This document shows positions 1 through 12,941 of a DNA stretch of 64,000 nucleotides, in pieces (within the stretch, counting starts at the first letter, position 1; each line of letters begins with the position of its first letter). Both the position numbers and the translations under genes were made by a program. Origin of the DNA: Myripristis murdjan (lineage: Eukaryota > Chordata > Actinopteri > Holocentriformes > Holocentridae); assembly GCF_902150065.1 (NCBI RefSeq), contig NC_043983.1, positions 6,090,821 to 6,154,820 of the forward strand, written 5' to 3'. The notes beneath the pieces were generated by a model, which worked only from the letters and a program-made list of their open reading frames with translations, ran no database searches and had not been told where the DNA came from.

Positions 1-30
<30 letters not shown>
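1..30. repeat. poly-T run at window edge
   Basis: The window opens with 30 T. It could be the poly-A tail of a minus-strand retroposon whose body lies to the right, but nothing recognisable follows, so I call only the homopolymer. Confidence 0.9.
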
Positions 31-33
<3 letters not shown>

Positions 34-3000
34 ATAATGAAACAAGGAACATTTGAATATTTCTAAAGACAGTAAGCACTGAGGAAGCCTTGTGGTGGAG
101 GAGACAGGATCTTAAAGGATAATTCTGTCTATTTTGAATACAGGCCTGTTTGCCACATTGCTCATCAGTTCTGATCAATTCATATCCATTTAACCAGTAC
201 AGAATGACTTACCTGTAAATGCCATTGAAATGGTAGGCATGGTGGTCTCCAACAAAACACACTGCAGCACCTGCAGCAGTCAGGAAATGTTTTCCTTTAC
301 CAAGATTACACAGGTTTGATGTTCAGTGATGCAAAACAGGAATGTATCAGAAAGTCATTTACCAAAAGAGGAGATCACGCTGTCCTCAATTTACAAGCTC
401 ATCGGACAGGCGGCACCATTCATCTGCCACCTAATTTAAAGACAAAGTTGAGTGTGTCACTGGGGTTACCGAGCAGACACCTTTCATCACATCAAACCCA
501 CAGCAGCTTTAGAAGGCTCAACAGTGAAGCTCTGCCATGCACAAATACACAAACAGACCTCACTAAACACCAAATACAGCTGAAGTCACCGAGCCTACGC
601 TGAGTATACACTAACACTAATGAATACACTAACCTTCTCTTAGCAATATTCTGATGGGTGTGTCTCTCCCGCCTAGCACAGAGGCCTCACATGTGTTGGG
701 TGTGGACAGTTTGTCAGGATGGCCTACATATCAAGTGATACATTTTATGAAGTTTGGGTCTGTGAGGTTCTGGACAAGTTATGTGTTAAAGAGATTTCTA
801 ACCTATTCAGGCATGGACAGGCATTGCATATGCTAGCTAGCTGTAACTGTAATAGGTCAGCCAATGCCAAGAAAAGGCAGGGGGATTTTGAATGTTTAAT
901 AGATAAACACTGTACTCCAAGAAACACATCCTACCAGATTAATCTAAATAGAAAAATGAGTGGGTAAGAGCTATCTGTTTTCCACACTGTCAAAGGAATG
1001 CAAAAGCTGTTATAATGATGAAAAGTAGAACAGACTTCTCAAGTGGGTGCACACACGCTGATTAATTTGGAAGATGAATTATTTTGGACATAAATGTCAC
1101 TGATAATCGCAAATATTTGGTGCATTTATGCACCAAATGTATGCAACTATCAGATAAAATACTAAAACCCATAAAAGTAAAACGTATAAAAGCACAAAAT
1201 CTTGTATCTAAAAACTGATCAAAAGTTTAGTACATACAAGATAAAGTGAGATTACACCCAAGGCCCCCTTTAAAATCCAGAACGTCTTCCTGTTTAACCC
1301 TGATCTTCCACAGAGTGGAGGCCAAACAGGGTAAAAACATGAAACTGACATGTCACCATGTTGTTTGTGTGTTGTCAGCACATAAGACAGCGTGTTGTTG
1401 TACTGTAACTGTACATGTGACCACACTCAAACAACTGGTTTGTATGCAAACAGTGTGTCTGCAATAGGTTAATTTTACATTCCAAGCTGTTTTGCCACTT
1501 GTCCATTTTGAACGTGTGACTGTTAAACTTCCCCAGTGGCTGTGTTGAGCAGTCAGGTTAAGGTACATTACATGGATAAAAGCACTGGACCACCTACACA
1601 TTACACCTACAGGAGCTTTTATGACATCCCATTCTAAATCCATGGGCAATGATATGGAGTAGGTCCCCACGCTGGAATTCAGTGAGCTCTTTAGAACGAG
1701 CAAATGTTTGTAAAGGCAGACTGCATGGCGAGGTGCTTGATTTTAAAACACCAGGAAGAAAATCTTGCATGTGAGGTAGGAAAAACTTAAGCTTACAGAA
1801 ATGATTTAACCCTCCTGTTTAACAGCTAGTGGGGAAATATGACACACCTGTTAAAAATGGACAAAGAGGCCAAAAAGCTTAAAATTGCAAGAAACTGACA
1901 TCTGAAGCTGCACATTTTCAAAAATGTTTACATTTTAACGTGTTGACGATAGATCAACACAGAGCATCAAACATCAGTTTCATGTGTTTTTGACATGTTT
2001 GGTCTTCAGCAGTCCCGTAGCTGGCTTCTTCCGGCACCTTCCCACTGCTAGTTGCTAAAAGGACCATCATCACCACCTAGAATGGCTCGACAAACATCAG
2101 CACAGGGCTCGTTACTCACCTGTCTTTGGTGTGCCCTTTTGCACAGTGACTCAACATAAGAAATCAGACACAGCACCATTATTTTGGGTGGGTAGAGTGC
2201 AGGCTTTATGGAACTTTTATGTAAATACTTTTATAAATGGATTAATGCCTAGATGGATTATATAGTTTTTTGTGATAGTTTATGTCTGTGCAACATTTGG
2301 CCATGTCTTTTCTTGTTTTGAAGACAAGTAAGAAAAACAGAAATTTCCTGCAGACATCCTAAGACACAACAGGGTACAATAAGACTGGCTCCCAAGTCTT
2401 AAATTGTTCCAAATAAATAGAGAAGGATGTCAAATTTGATACACAATTTTGGATTTCCTCAGAATTTAATAGAGACAGGGCTTCCCAGACAACCTAACAG
2501 ATTTTATCAGAGACCAGCTTGTCCAGCCATGCCATCAACCTCAGTACTCTAGAGAGGCAAACTGGACAATATTTTGTGGTAACTGATTGATTGGAATTGA
2601 CTGCAAAATAAAGCCCAGGTCAGAAATAAAGAGAATTATCCTTTGAACGTAGGCAGAATGTCCAAGGATTGACCTTGGGCAATCCTCCAAACTACACCTA
2701 GAAGGTTCAAACAAGTGGCACAGGGGAAGCTGTACTGTCCTGTACTGTCAGAGTAAACTGTTACAGTGGGATGCATTGAGCCTTTAATGCCATACAATTT
2801 TATGTTAAGATCTTCAGCCTAAATTATTCAGTGAAGCTGCAACACAGAAATTAAATTTGGGGATCTGGCATCACAGTAAATGATGAATCAAATATTTGAT
2901 AAGCTAAAATTAATATGTGCTTAGTAAAGCCACTGCAGCTTATTTAAAATTTCATAAGCAGTTCTAAGCAACAGGTCTGTCCAAGCAACACCAGGCTTAC

Positions 3001-3057
3001 CAATAATGGCTGAATGGCTTCTCCAAAACTACTTCTCCAGTCACTGAGAAGAAAATA
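31..3057. other. gene-free AT-rich stretch
   Basis: No open frame here has a recognisable domain, codon pattern or supporting splice sites. Open frames of 60-116 codons on both strands look random. It may hold introns or UTR of a gene lying to the left of the window, but I see no exon. Confidence 0.5.
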
Positions 3058-3434
3058 CAGGGTGTCCATAAAGTCTCTTTATAATTTAACAAATTTATTA
3101 CAAAAGCAAATGAATAGACAAATCTGTGGAAATTATTCCAAAATGAGGAGCAGATATTGAAGTTTTTTTGCCTCATTTAATACACCTCTATATGGGCACC
3201 ATTAGCTGTACGAAGCACATCAAGACGATACTCGATTTCTTGCCATGTTAGCTGTAGCATAGCCTCATCAATGGTGGCAATGGCATCAGCGATATTTTGC
3301 TGAAATACACAAATGCAATGTGATTAAAATCTTTGATAACCACTGAGTACATAGAACAAATCTGATTAACACATCTCATCAATTGCTTTTGTAATAGATT
3401 TTTTAAATTGTAAATAGACTTTGTGGACACCCTG
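3058..3434 (-). mobile_element. Tc1/mariner-type element, deleted, with transposase C-terminus
   Basis: A 377-bp element with inverted ends, CAGGGTGTCCATAAAGTCTC on the left and GACTTTGTGGACACCCTG on the right, flanked on both sides by the dinucleotide TA. That is the target duplication of the Tc1/mariner superfamily. On the minus strand, about 3299 down to the stop at 3177-3179, there is an open frame ending ...WQEIEYRLDVLRTANGAH.. and then IEVY. This resembles the C-terminal end of mariner/IS630-type transposases. The catalytic part is missing, so this is an internally deleted, non-autonomous copy. Confidence 0.8.
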
Positions 3435-4269
3435 TAGAACAAGTTTAGTTCTTATTTATTTATTTATTTATTTAGCCTGGACGTCACTTGAGATTTTCAA
3501 GTAACTGAAATAATATATAGAAACGATTTTTCCAAGAGAGTTTGATCAGTTACTCTCATACAGTGTTTCAAGGTATACCCTCAGCAGAACCGCCTCTCTG
3601 TGTAATTTGAAAGACTGTGGAGAGCAACAGTGAAACATAAGTTAAATACAACAGACCAGCTAATTGTGTGCAACAAGGAACAACAAGGAAGACTAGTTTA
3701 AATTGCACTGGCAGTGTGGTCATTGCAAGTTACACTAATTCAGTAGAAAAAAGATCCATAAGAGTACAGATGCAGAAAAACAACAGAGTACCCTGTGTGA
3801 CTGAAATACAGAAGAAGGTGTTTGTCGAAGGGTTTAAAAAACTATCATCAATCATCATCTGTTTGTATATTAAGTGCTGAGTCCACCCACCAGTTTTGAT
3901 GTGTGCCAGTGGCAATAACAAGCACACCCATTTTCTCCAGACTGATCCTGGAGCTTTTGCCATGCTAGATTTAAAGGAAGTGTATGTATTGGGGAGATCA
4001 GATAGGTTTTTCACATTTGTTTCTGTGTGGTAGCTGTAATAGCAGTCTGGGTTGAAGTCTGTAAAGTTGTATGCAGCCTAAATAACTTTGTGCTCCTATA
4101 TTAATCAACCCTTCCAATTTTACAGAGAGGCTGCTGATTTTCATGCCTCTCTACTGCAGATCTACCACGGTCTTATTTCTTTTCTCACATAATTTGATTA
4201 AATTCCAAAATCTGGTCATGTATTGGTATCCTATGGTATCCTTACTGGCAGCACATCTAAGTTCCCTAG
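3435..4269. other. gene-free spacer
   Basis: Nothing supportable as a gene. It includes a short (TTTA)n run near 3454-3474. Open frames on both strands around 3668-4014 overlap each other and show no domain. Confidence 0.5.
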
Positions 4270-4706
4270 GTCCTATGTAGTCAGGGTCCTGTTTGCAGGG
4301 TCCTATGATCCCTCGGTTCTGTAGTCTTAGGATCCTAAGTTCCTAGGTTCCTAAGTTTCCCAGGTCCCGTCTTCTCTAAGTCCTATGTACCCATGGTCCT
4401 ATGTTTCCAGGGTCCTATGTACTCAGGGTCTTGTTCTCAAGGTCCTATGTTCTTAGGGTCCGATGTTCTTAGGATCCTAAGTTTCCAGGGTGCTAAGTTC
4501 CCAATGCCCTATGTTCCTAGGGTTCTATGTTCTTGGGATACAAAGTTCCCAAAGTCCTAAGTTTCCAGGGTCCCAAGTTATCAGGCTCTTATGTTCTTAG
4601 GATCCTAAGTTCCTAGGGTACCAAGTTCCCAAGGTCCTATGTGCTAGGGTCCTATGTTCCCAGAGTTCTGTCTCCAGGGTCCTACTTTTCCCAGGTCCTA
4701 TGTTCT
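4270..4706. repeat. 16-bp minisatellite, about 28 units
   Basis: Tandem degenerate copies of a 16-bp unit close to GTCCTATGTTCCCAGG. I can lay out about 28 consecutive units; a few are 14-15 bp and common variants are CCTAAG for CCTATG and CTTAGG for CCCAGG. Many units contain the palindrome CCTAGG or a near version. No coding role is visible. Confidence 0.9.
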
Positions 4707-7620
4707 TTAGTTCAGTCTTCTGTTAAGACCCATTAATCCTGATTCCAACCCCCTGAATTTAAAGCTGGGGGACATTATGTGCTATATAGAGCTGGTGAAC
4801 ATAGGGCTTTGATAACATGGGCAAACTATATTGCCTCTAATTTGTCTGGGAGTTAACAAGAGTGTCACAATCAGACTGATACTGCCAGAGGCAAAAGAAT
4901 GTCATGCTCAGTCAAAAATGTGCAATATAAACATGTAATTTATGAGTCAGGCTGATTGTGAAAGCCATGGAGACTCAACCATCGAATGAAATGTTTATTC
5001 AGTACATCTGTCAGTTCAGTCTAAAGAGTCCTCACTAAAAGCCACCCTTGGCAGTTTTGATGATTGCAGCTTTAGGTCTCCGGGCAGGCCTTTAGTTCAG
5101 GTGAAAAGTGGTAGTTGTAGCTCTTTGTGAAATGCCCCCTGTGACTGAACAGCTGACCCCAGGCTGGAGCCTGGCGATGAAATTGTACGGAACCGCCACT
5201 GATCCAAGCTAGTCTTTCAGTATTAGTTTTTGATCAGTTTGGGCAGCTTTGTTCACCTTCCTCTGTGACAGAATGTCATTAAAGTTGTGACATTATTTGT
5301 CTTTTTTCTCCTCAAAGATTTTTTGGACATCTCTGAGATTGCACTTATCATGTTTCCCAGTTATAATTAGACAGTGACATTAAAATGGTTGGTAAATGTT
5401 TTCGTGCAGAAATAACTTAAAATACAACAAGAGACTTAACATTAGTTTTTCTCTCAATTTGCAACAGATTATTCTTCTCAGGGTCTACCCAAATCCTAGA
5501 GTGACCAGCAGATCTTCAGTGAAGGACTGACTGGTCAAGCCTGTGCTGGCTTTTTTCAAGTTGTTGTCATGTAAGAAGACTAAAAGTACTGGAAAACAGA
5601 GCTACAATATAACCTTACACCGTCTATTTTGTATACCGCCTGACCAGCTACTTTGCAAGATCACCACATTGCTCTAATTCAGCTCTTTCTACAGAAACAA
5701 GTAGATTTCTATGAGGAAAATAATATCTAACCACCATAGGACCCAAGTGAAATGGTTTTTTCCTACATTAAAATGCAAAAACAATCAGGTTACAGCCATC
5801 ATTGTTTTCCAAAGCTCTTGCCACATAATTGAAATGGTTAAAAAGGGCCTCCTCTCGGCGTGTTGAACAGCTGAAATGTCAGCCAAAGGTTTTTGATGCT
5901 GCTACACTGGAAATATCACATGAGCCCTAAAATTATTTCATGTGTGGATGTTGTGAAGCTCATGCACTAAATCAGTTATTTCCATGACAAGCTCATCAAA
6001 AACGTTATGGCAGCCATGATACGGCCGGGTGATTTTAAATTAACAAAACAACAAAACAAATTTTGGATGTGAACGTTCCAGCGAGTTAAACACATAAATG
6101 CTTGAGATGCCTTGCTGTTGTTCTTCTCATTTGATTTGCTGGTGCAGCCTGGATCGTGCGAAATGGACAGGAGGTTGAAGGAATTTTCTTTAAAGTAAGG
6201 AGGAATTTTCATTTGAAATACCACAGGAATAAAAATGATGATTGGACAATTGCTGCATCCATCATCGGGGTCGATGATCATTTCTGAATAAAGTGTTTTC
6301 AGGTTTGTTTGTTTTTCAAATTTATTTATTTATTTATTTTAACTGATACTACCTAATTAGTACTTACTAGCTATGTTCACTCAAACAGTGTAATGCTATG
6401 TAAGGCAAAAGCAGCAAAAAAACATTGTAGCTGCACCATACAGACGCTCGGAGTGAACAAGCGTTCAGAGATGAAGATGACTTCTGGTGTGGGGGTGGGG
6501 TGGGGGCTTTGTTTCTCTTTGGAAATATTGATGTTATTTGAATTCAGATTTTGCCACAAAAAAAAAAAAGAAAAAAAAAATCAACTCAAGTGTGGTGCTC
6601 TCAACGGACAGAATCGGTTCTGACAGCGGAGACCGACTGATTGAACTCGATGTACAACGTGAACATGCATGGTGATGTATTTACATTCAAGGGCATTATC
6701 TGTCCATCCTGTCACTGTCCAACGGAAAGCCTCGCGCTCATCATCTTGTACAAATCTGCCGTATCCAGGCGTCTGATTCACTGTCATTTATGAAGACCAT
6801 CCATCGTTTCCTTCCAGACCTCAGCTGGCTCTTGTAGCTGATCAATCAAAGTCACACGTTTTGAGGTTTTGCTTTGACTTGGTGTATTTTGCAGATACAA
6901 ATGACTGATTACCTGCTTAAAACTGTAATCAGTAAGTGGCTCGAATACTCGATTACTTCGTTGCTTTTGGTTATGTTACCATCCAAATCCAAATAAGTCA
7001 AAAGCAAGACATTCCAGTTTACTTCTTGTAATTTGATTGGTGTATGATCACTTCCAGCTATCAGCCATTGTTAAAATAAGTTTTAGTAACTTAAGAAGTA
7101 ATGCCTATTTTGAACATAAAATCATCTGTGCTGTTTTTTTTTTTTTTTTCTTTCACTACTGCAACGTGTTAGTTAAGACTTTTGTAATGAGATTATGGCA
7201 ATCCTAAATTATGAGTCCCATTCCTGTGCAGCCTTTTTGTGCTCCAGCTGCATCTTGTGTTCTCCAGCTCTGCTCCTGCTGTAATCCTCACTGTACATGC
7301 CAGAGGAAGAGAGAAAAGCATTTAAAACAGCCATTATGTTCATCTTCGTTAGCCAGGTTCCAAGTGTTGGATTTGTACGTTCTTTTGTGGAGAATTGTTT
7401 GATTTCTATTTTATAGTTAACCGTTTATTTATTTATTTATTTATGAATGAGGTTCTTTGTTCTATGTACGAGTTTCATTTGCTTGTTTAGCCACAGAGTC
7501 GAGTATGGATTCTTTTGCTCATTTGTCTGTTTATTGTCTATTTATTTGATGGTGTTTGTTCTATTTATCGTGTGCACTGCTCTATTTTAAAATAAAGAAT
7601 AGCGTCAGTGTTTTCCCAGC
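4707..7620 (+). other. gene-free stretch; right end looks like a long 3' UTR
   Basis: No coding exon recognised. The segment from about 7100 to 7600 is T-rich with several ATTTA pentamers (7420-7445, 7540-7570), an AATAAA at 7591-7596 and GT-rich sequence just downstream. That is the look of a plus-strand 3' UTR end. If so, its coding exons lie further left, possibly outside the window. Another AATAAA lies near 6286. A CT/GT-rich run and an A-rich tract sit at 6480-6580. This is an inference from composition only. Confidence 0.3.
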
Positions 7621-8304
7621 TGTGCATGGTGTTGTTAATGAAGAGGCCGATTCACAGCCGCTGTGTTGATCTGTTGCAGAATAGATGGTTCCACCTTGCT
7701 GACCTTTAAAGAATTAAAAAGCTGTTTTGTTTTGTTTTTTTCAGGTGGGCACACAAGGGATTTCAAATAGGTGCAATGCATCCAAATGTCAGGGAAATTA
7801 TGTGAAACACACAGAGTATTTCTGTTTTCTGATTTGATCCCTATTTATTTTCTGCCCTTCACCTACAGTGATTCTAATTGGACATTTTGATTCCACAAAC
7901 AATTTTCATACTGTCCTTGGTTCCTTGGTGTGTTAAGTGTCTGTCTGTGGATCGTCTCTCTCTGCAGCTAACCTCCCCCATCTGTTTGGTGGATTAAATA
8001 ACTTACAAACCAAGAGATATGCTGCTCGGGTGATGGATAAGACCTCCAAGCCGTTTATTGTTGTAACAGAGTTAGAGCTGACAGAGCTCACACACACCTC
8101 GACAGGCTGCGCCAAAATCACACTTGTGATGCAACAGATCACATGATCACATCACAGAAACTGTGAGTGTCTTATCATTGGTGGAAAAGGCACCAATCAG
8201 TTTAATGCTTATGAATAAATACCTGATCATTTCAAGGACTGGTCAGCAACACGTCTGAGGGGAAAAGCACTTAGGAAGTGGAGAGATTACAGATAAGACT
8301 TTTC
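7621..8304. other. gene-free spacer
   Basis: No gene seen. Around 7933-8146 both strands are open for about 69 codons, but neither translation has a recognisable domain. Confidence 0.45.
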
Positions 8305-8486
8305 AGTGCCAGTTTACAATAAGACCCTTAAAAGGGTTTAGGAATGGTTGAGAATTAGGTTACTAATTATCATTACTAACAATTAAACCATTACAACACA
8401 GTTTTCATATGTCGACAAAGGCTAAACCTAATTATAAACCATTCATAATCCATTATAAGGATAGATTTATTGTAAAGTGGTACCAT
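8305..8486. mobile_element. small MITE-like element
   Basis: About 180 bp bounded by imperfect inverted ends: left AGTGCCAGTTTACAATAAGA, right TTTATTGTAAAGTGGTACCA. The interior is AT-rich and repeats the motifs AACCATT and CTAATTA. It has the structure of a non-autonomous DNA transposon common in fish. No target duplication could be fixed by eye. Confidence 0.6.
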
Positions 8487-9478
8487 TTTTCAACAAATAC
8501 ATATTAGACAATGAACACAAAGTAAAATTTCATTTTATAAATTTCAGTTGCTCCTTTCACCACCGCATAACTTTCAAGATAAAGCGATCCAAAACCAATT
8601 GAAAATGACCACATTAAATTAGAGTTTGAGTACTCTAGTAGAGAGGGTTATTGATTACAGTTGTAAGCTGGCAATCAGTATTCGGCAGCAAATCACATTC
8701 TGAAGGTAACCATCTCAGTTTAGAGGGCTGGCTGCCCCTACATTTGGTATCTCGACACCAGAAACACTGGCTGATCTCTGTTCTACATCAAACAGAAACA
8801 ACAAAATGTGAAGTGAGCTCAGGCCTGATCAGCAGGACAGTCCAGACACGGCAGCAGTCAGAGCGGTAGGCACACAGCCACGGGACCCCGACATGCAGCC
8901 ACCAGCCCTCAGTCCACAGCTGACGTCCCAGCAGCCCACCAACTGGCTGCGCTGGTTTGGACGTAAAAGACATCTGTATTGTGGTTTATGTGCTGATCAG
9001 TTTTCATCGTGCCTCTCAAATGTTCTCATGTCAGAGATCCAGCTGGGTCACGGGACCACAGATACATATTGAATTAGATTTCATCCCAGAAATCCACAAG
9101 GACAGATTTTTGTTACTGTTTTTAGGGCTGAACTGTAGCTGTGTCTGCATGGTGAGACACAGTGTGATTACTGTGGTGCAAGTGAAAACTACTATTAGAA
9201 TTCGTGGACGTTGCCAAAGTGGGAATATGAGTTCCATTATAGGGATATTAAACTGTTCCTCATCAGCTGGGAAACCCCTGAAACCCCCACAAGGAGCTCT
9301 GCATCCTACTTTGAGATCAACTGCACAAACAACATGTAGAATCTCAAATGTAATGTTGAGAAGTTGCAAGTGTGAAAATAAGACATTTCCCGCAGTGGCT
9401 GAGAAGCAGGGCTGTTTTTTTGTTTGTGAAAGTCCACAGGAGTCCAGGAGTTACGACTGTAATCCTGAACTCTGACTT
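8487..9478 (-). other. probable dohh 3' UTR and spacer
   Basis: Lies directly downstream (minus-strand sense) of the dohh stop codon. No obvious canonical minus-strand AATAAA occurs close to the stop; the nearest I see is inside the MITE at 8466-8471. The 3' UTR is therefore either about 1 kb long or uses a variant signal. Open frames here (plus 8957-9475, minus 9031-9369) have no recognisable domain. Confidence 0.4.
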
Positions 9479-12400
9479 TTACCCCTGTAGCCTGACCAGT
9501 CCGTCAGCGTACTGGAACTGGTCGCTGTTTTCATATTCCAGCATGTCTAACGCAACCACGCAGCTCTCCTTGACAACGCGCTCCCCGTCCCCACGGTAAC
9601 GCTGCAGTACAGCAACACACTCGTCCTTGCCAATGGAGCCCAGAGCCTCGGCTGCCTCGTGGCGGACCATGGGGTTTTCGTTGGGACGCTCGAGAGCCGC
9701 GCGCAGGGCGGGGATGGACGCCGGGTGCTGCATCTGACCCAGGACGTAGCCGATCTCATGCCGAAACAGAGCGCTGGAGCACTGCAGTCCTGCAAACAAA
9801 CACACACACACACACATTTACATCCAACACTCCAGACAGGACACTGCCTTTTGGGAAAGTGGACACCATGTTTACATTTTCTCTGGGGAAGAAGCAAATA
9901 TAAGAAGGAGTTAACCAAGAATTTATTGATACTGATTTGTTTAGACTCTCTTCCTGTGTTTCTATCAGTAAAACCTCAATGGCACATTCCTGGCTAAATA
10001 AAAGATTTCACTACTGGGTGCATTTGTGAGCTGTCCCCTGAAAAAAACAAGACTAGGCAGTCCTAGTGTAGCCAGATGACCACTGCAGCGTGACCTGCTG
10101 AAACTGGACATTCTCTGCTCTGCTAATTGCCGCTCCCAGCCTGTGTGTTCATGTGGATGTGCATTGGCAAAATTCCACCAAATCAAGCTTGAGGCAGTGG
10201 CAACACTGCTTTCTGTTTATCTGCCTGATCACTTGGACTACCAGCCCACTAAACAGGCTGTGTGCAGCTCAGCCGCCTCCTCACAGCAAGACTCAGCCCC
10301 GTGTCTCGTCCCGCCTCCTGGGAGCAGACTCTCACAGGAGCTCTTCAATCTGGACAGCACTAACACTGTTTTTAACTCGTGTTGGTCCAGCTTGGACAGG
10401 CTTGGCAGGGCTGAACATGCCAGCTTTTCACCGACTCAGAAAGACTGCCATGTTTATATCAATTTGACTTGAAACGTGTGGTCATGGTTATCCGCAAAGA
10501 GCTGAACTGAGGCCAACTTGGACTTGTTTGGAGAGAACTGAAGAAGCTTCTTGGATGAAAAGTGAAATGTCTTCAAGAATCTACACACAAGTCCAGCTGC
10601 CCTCGATTCAGCTCTATGTGGGTTGACGTTAAACAGGTTTCGCGGTCTCAGGTGCCATATTGTTTTCAGCCGATAAAGGACCACGTTATCTCTCAACTGA
10701 AGTAAAAAAAACATGACATTTAGCAAAGCTGGAGTTTTTCTCAAGTGATGTGCAAATAAAATGGCCGCCCTGTCTCCTAAAATAAACAAAGCAGCGTCGT
10801 ACCGTCTCCCAGAGCGAGGACGGACTCCTCGGTGCCGAGGTTGCGCAGAGCGAACATGGCCCGGTAGCGTTCAAACAGGGGCAGGCTTTCATTCAGCAGG
10901 ATGGCCCGCAGCTCTGAGACGCTCTTCCTCGCTGCTGGGGGGGCGGGGTCTACAGAGCTGTAGGGGTTCTTGTCCGTGGCTCCGCCCTCTTCTCCTCCGT
11001 TTTGCAACCACTCCAATCGACGAACGGCCAACTGGCACGTCTCTGCCACCTGCAGGGTGGAGGGATCAAGTGTAATTACCAACTTCACGCTCCGCACACA
11101 ACATCTGATATGTCACTGCTGAAGCAGGGAAAAGACCTAATTCTGCAACAATCTTTCCACCATTAATAGTCAAAAACAGTCAGTAACAGAAGCCCTTACC
11201 GACTGACTGAAACACACACACAAGTCATTCCTCAACCAATCGTCATCTGATCACAAGTCTTACTGGAGTCCACTACACCTCAGAGCACGTGGCACGCCTC
11301 TCTATTCCCAAAGAAATGTAACAGGCTGCTTGGTGTATGGCTGCTGTAGTTCCATTCAGACCACAACAAAAACATATCTTCTGGACCACAGATTTTTTTT
11401 TTTTTTTTTTTAAATCGAGGATTACAAATAATTTGGTTACATTTTTTCTGTATTTAGCATGGTTCTGTGATTCTGTAGATGTATTTTAATTTCCATAGTG
11501 GATCTTTAGGCTTGCTGTGGGTTAGATGTTACAGGTCAGAGGGTCATGTCCTCACCTCGATCACAGGGTCCTGACTATACTCTTTCAGCAGGTCCAGAAC
11601 CACGGGATCACCAATTGCACCGAGAGCCTCCCCTAGAGACAGACGAGCAGACAGACAAACCCTGAACGATGATTTAGTGTGCATTACCGCCGAGCATGTC
11701 TGAAAAATGTAGGGAACATTCATGCCTTTAGTTGAATTCATCTCGCCAAATTACAGCAATGCCTTGTGATCTTAGGTGATGTCTTTCCTCTTTGTTATGA
11801 ACTACCGTGCTGTTTGTTAGAGGTGAGAACATCATATCAGGAAGTCATTCATTCATTCATCATATTCGGTTATTTGTTGATGGACTCTTAACTGGTATGA
11901 AGACCAGAGGAGGAACTTTATGCCAAACTGAACAGACACCTTCCAGGGACTGTAGTGAACGTTGTATAAAGTGTAGTGTGTGTGCGTTTACCTGCTTCAT
12001 GTCTGACCATGGGTTCTTGCTGTGTGTCTTTGAGCACAGCGGTGAGCACTGGTATGGCGTGTGTGTCCTGCATCTGTCCCAGGCAGTAAGCCAGTTCATG
12101 CTTCAGCAGGGCAGACTCATCGCTGAATGCTTTGCTGATCCATTCAATGGCCTCGGCACCTGACACAGATTAGGACATGACACAAAACATGACATGTCAT
12201 CATCCATGTCCTCGTCCACAGAGGAAATCTGTCTGGCTTGCCCCTGCTGTGGCTGAGACAGACTAAAGGCCTGTTTTCCACAAACTTGGCACACTCCAAT
12301 CTTAGTGAAACAAGGCTTGACCTCTAAAACCTGTCCTTGTCCTGATCCTATTCCAGTTTACCACAAGCTAGCACTCCTCTGATTAACACTACTTCCTCAT

Positions 12401-12864
12401 GCCTCCCTTCCCCCATTCCTGGTGTTATTACCTCCTCAAGCTCTACTTCTTTTACCACGACCACTCCCCTCACATACCTCGCTACTACTCTGTCTGTATC
12501 CAAAACTACCTACTCCTGCAGCTGCTGTCCAGACGGTTTTTTAAATGATCTTTCTCCACCTTGTTTTTACTCTTCATCAACATTCCTTTCGTCCTCCCAC
12601 TTTCATTGCTGCTTATAGTCCTATTTATTATCCTCATCTTTATCATTATGTTGTTATTGCTGTATTTCAAACAACTGAGTTCCAAAAGCAGTGTGGTGGA
12701 GGGCTCTGGCCGGTGGAGTTGTTTGGTTTGGTGTGGTGTGTGAGTGTGAGTGTGTTACCTCCCAGGTTCCTCAGGGTGAACAAGGCTCTGAAGCGCCGCG
12801 TCAGGTCCATTCCTGGGTCCACCAGAACCTCGCCCACTGCCGATATCTGGTTAACACTGGCCAT
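9479..12864 (-). CDS. dohh: deoxyhypusine hydroxylase
   Basis: Hydroxylates deoxyhypusine on eIF5A, the last step of hypusine synthesis; a cytosolic di-iron HEAT-repeat enzyme. Coding exons in minus-strand order: 12864-12759, 12159-11992, 11632-11556, 11049-10803, 9789-9479. The phases join without conflict to 302 codons, the length of the human enzyme. It starts [17 protein letters not shown], followed by [13 protein letters not shown]. The iron ligands are visible as His-Glu pairs: LLKHE (56-57), VRHE (89-90), LFRHE (210-211) and VRHE (243-244). The two halves each contain a LGQMQ-type HEAT repeat, the known internal duplication. The start ATG lies 5 bases after a splice acceptor, so the leader is spliced. 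The region before that acceptor is a long GT tract in the sense strand. Neighbour lrrc40 diverges on the other strand. Confidence 0.95.
10495..10630. repeat. dispersed repeat in dohh intron 4
   Basis: Contains GAAGAAGCTTCTTGGATGAA followed by AAGTGAAATGTCTTCAAGAA and a CAAGTCCAGCTGCC segment. I recognise this as a high-copy interspersed teleost repeat, by memory of the family. It lies inside the intron between dohh coding exons 4 and 5. Confidence 0.5.
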
Positions 12865-12872
12865 GATGCTGT

Positions 12873-12874
<2 letters not shown>

Positions 12875-12937
<63 letters not shown>
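12875..12937. repeat. (CA)n microsatellite abutting the dohh exon acceptor
   Basis: About 31 CA units. In dohh sense this is (GT)n placed directly before the acceptor ...GCGCACAG (AG at 12870-12869) of the exon that carries the start codon, where a pyrimidine tract would normally be. Confidence 0.95.

Positions 12938-12941
<4 letters not shown>

Noticed and set aside
6140-6283. Plus-strand open stretch reading AWIVRNGQEVEGIFFK
   Set aside because: About 45 codons after a GTGCAG acceptor-like site, ending in a stop before AATAAA. No family is recognised and no partner exon was found, so chance is the simplest explanation.
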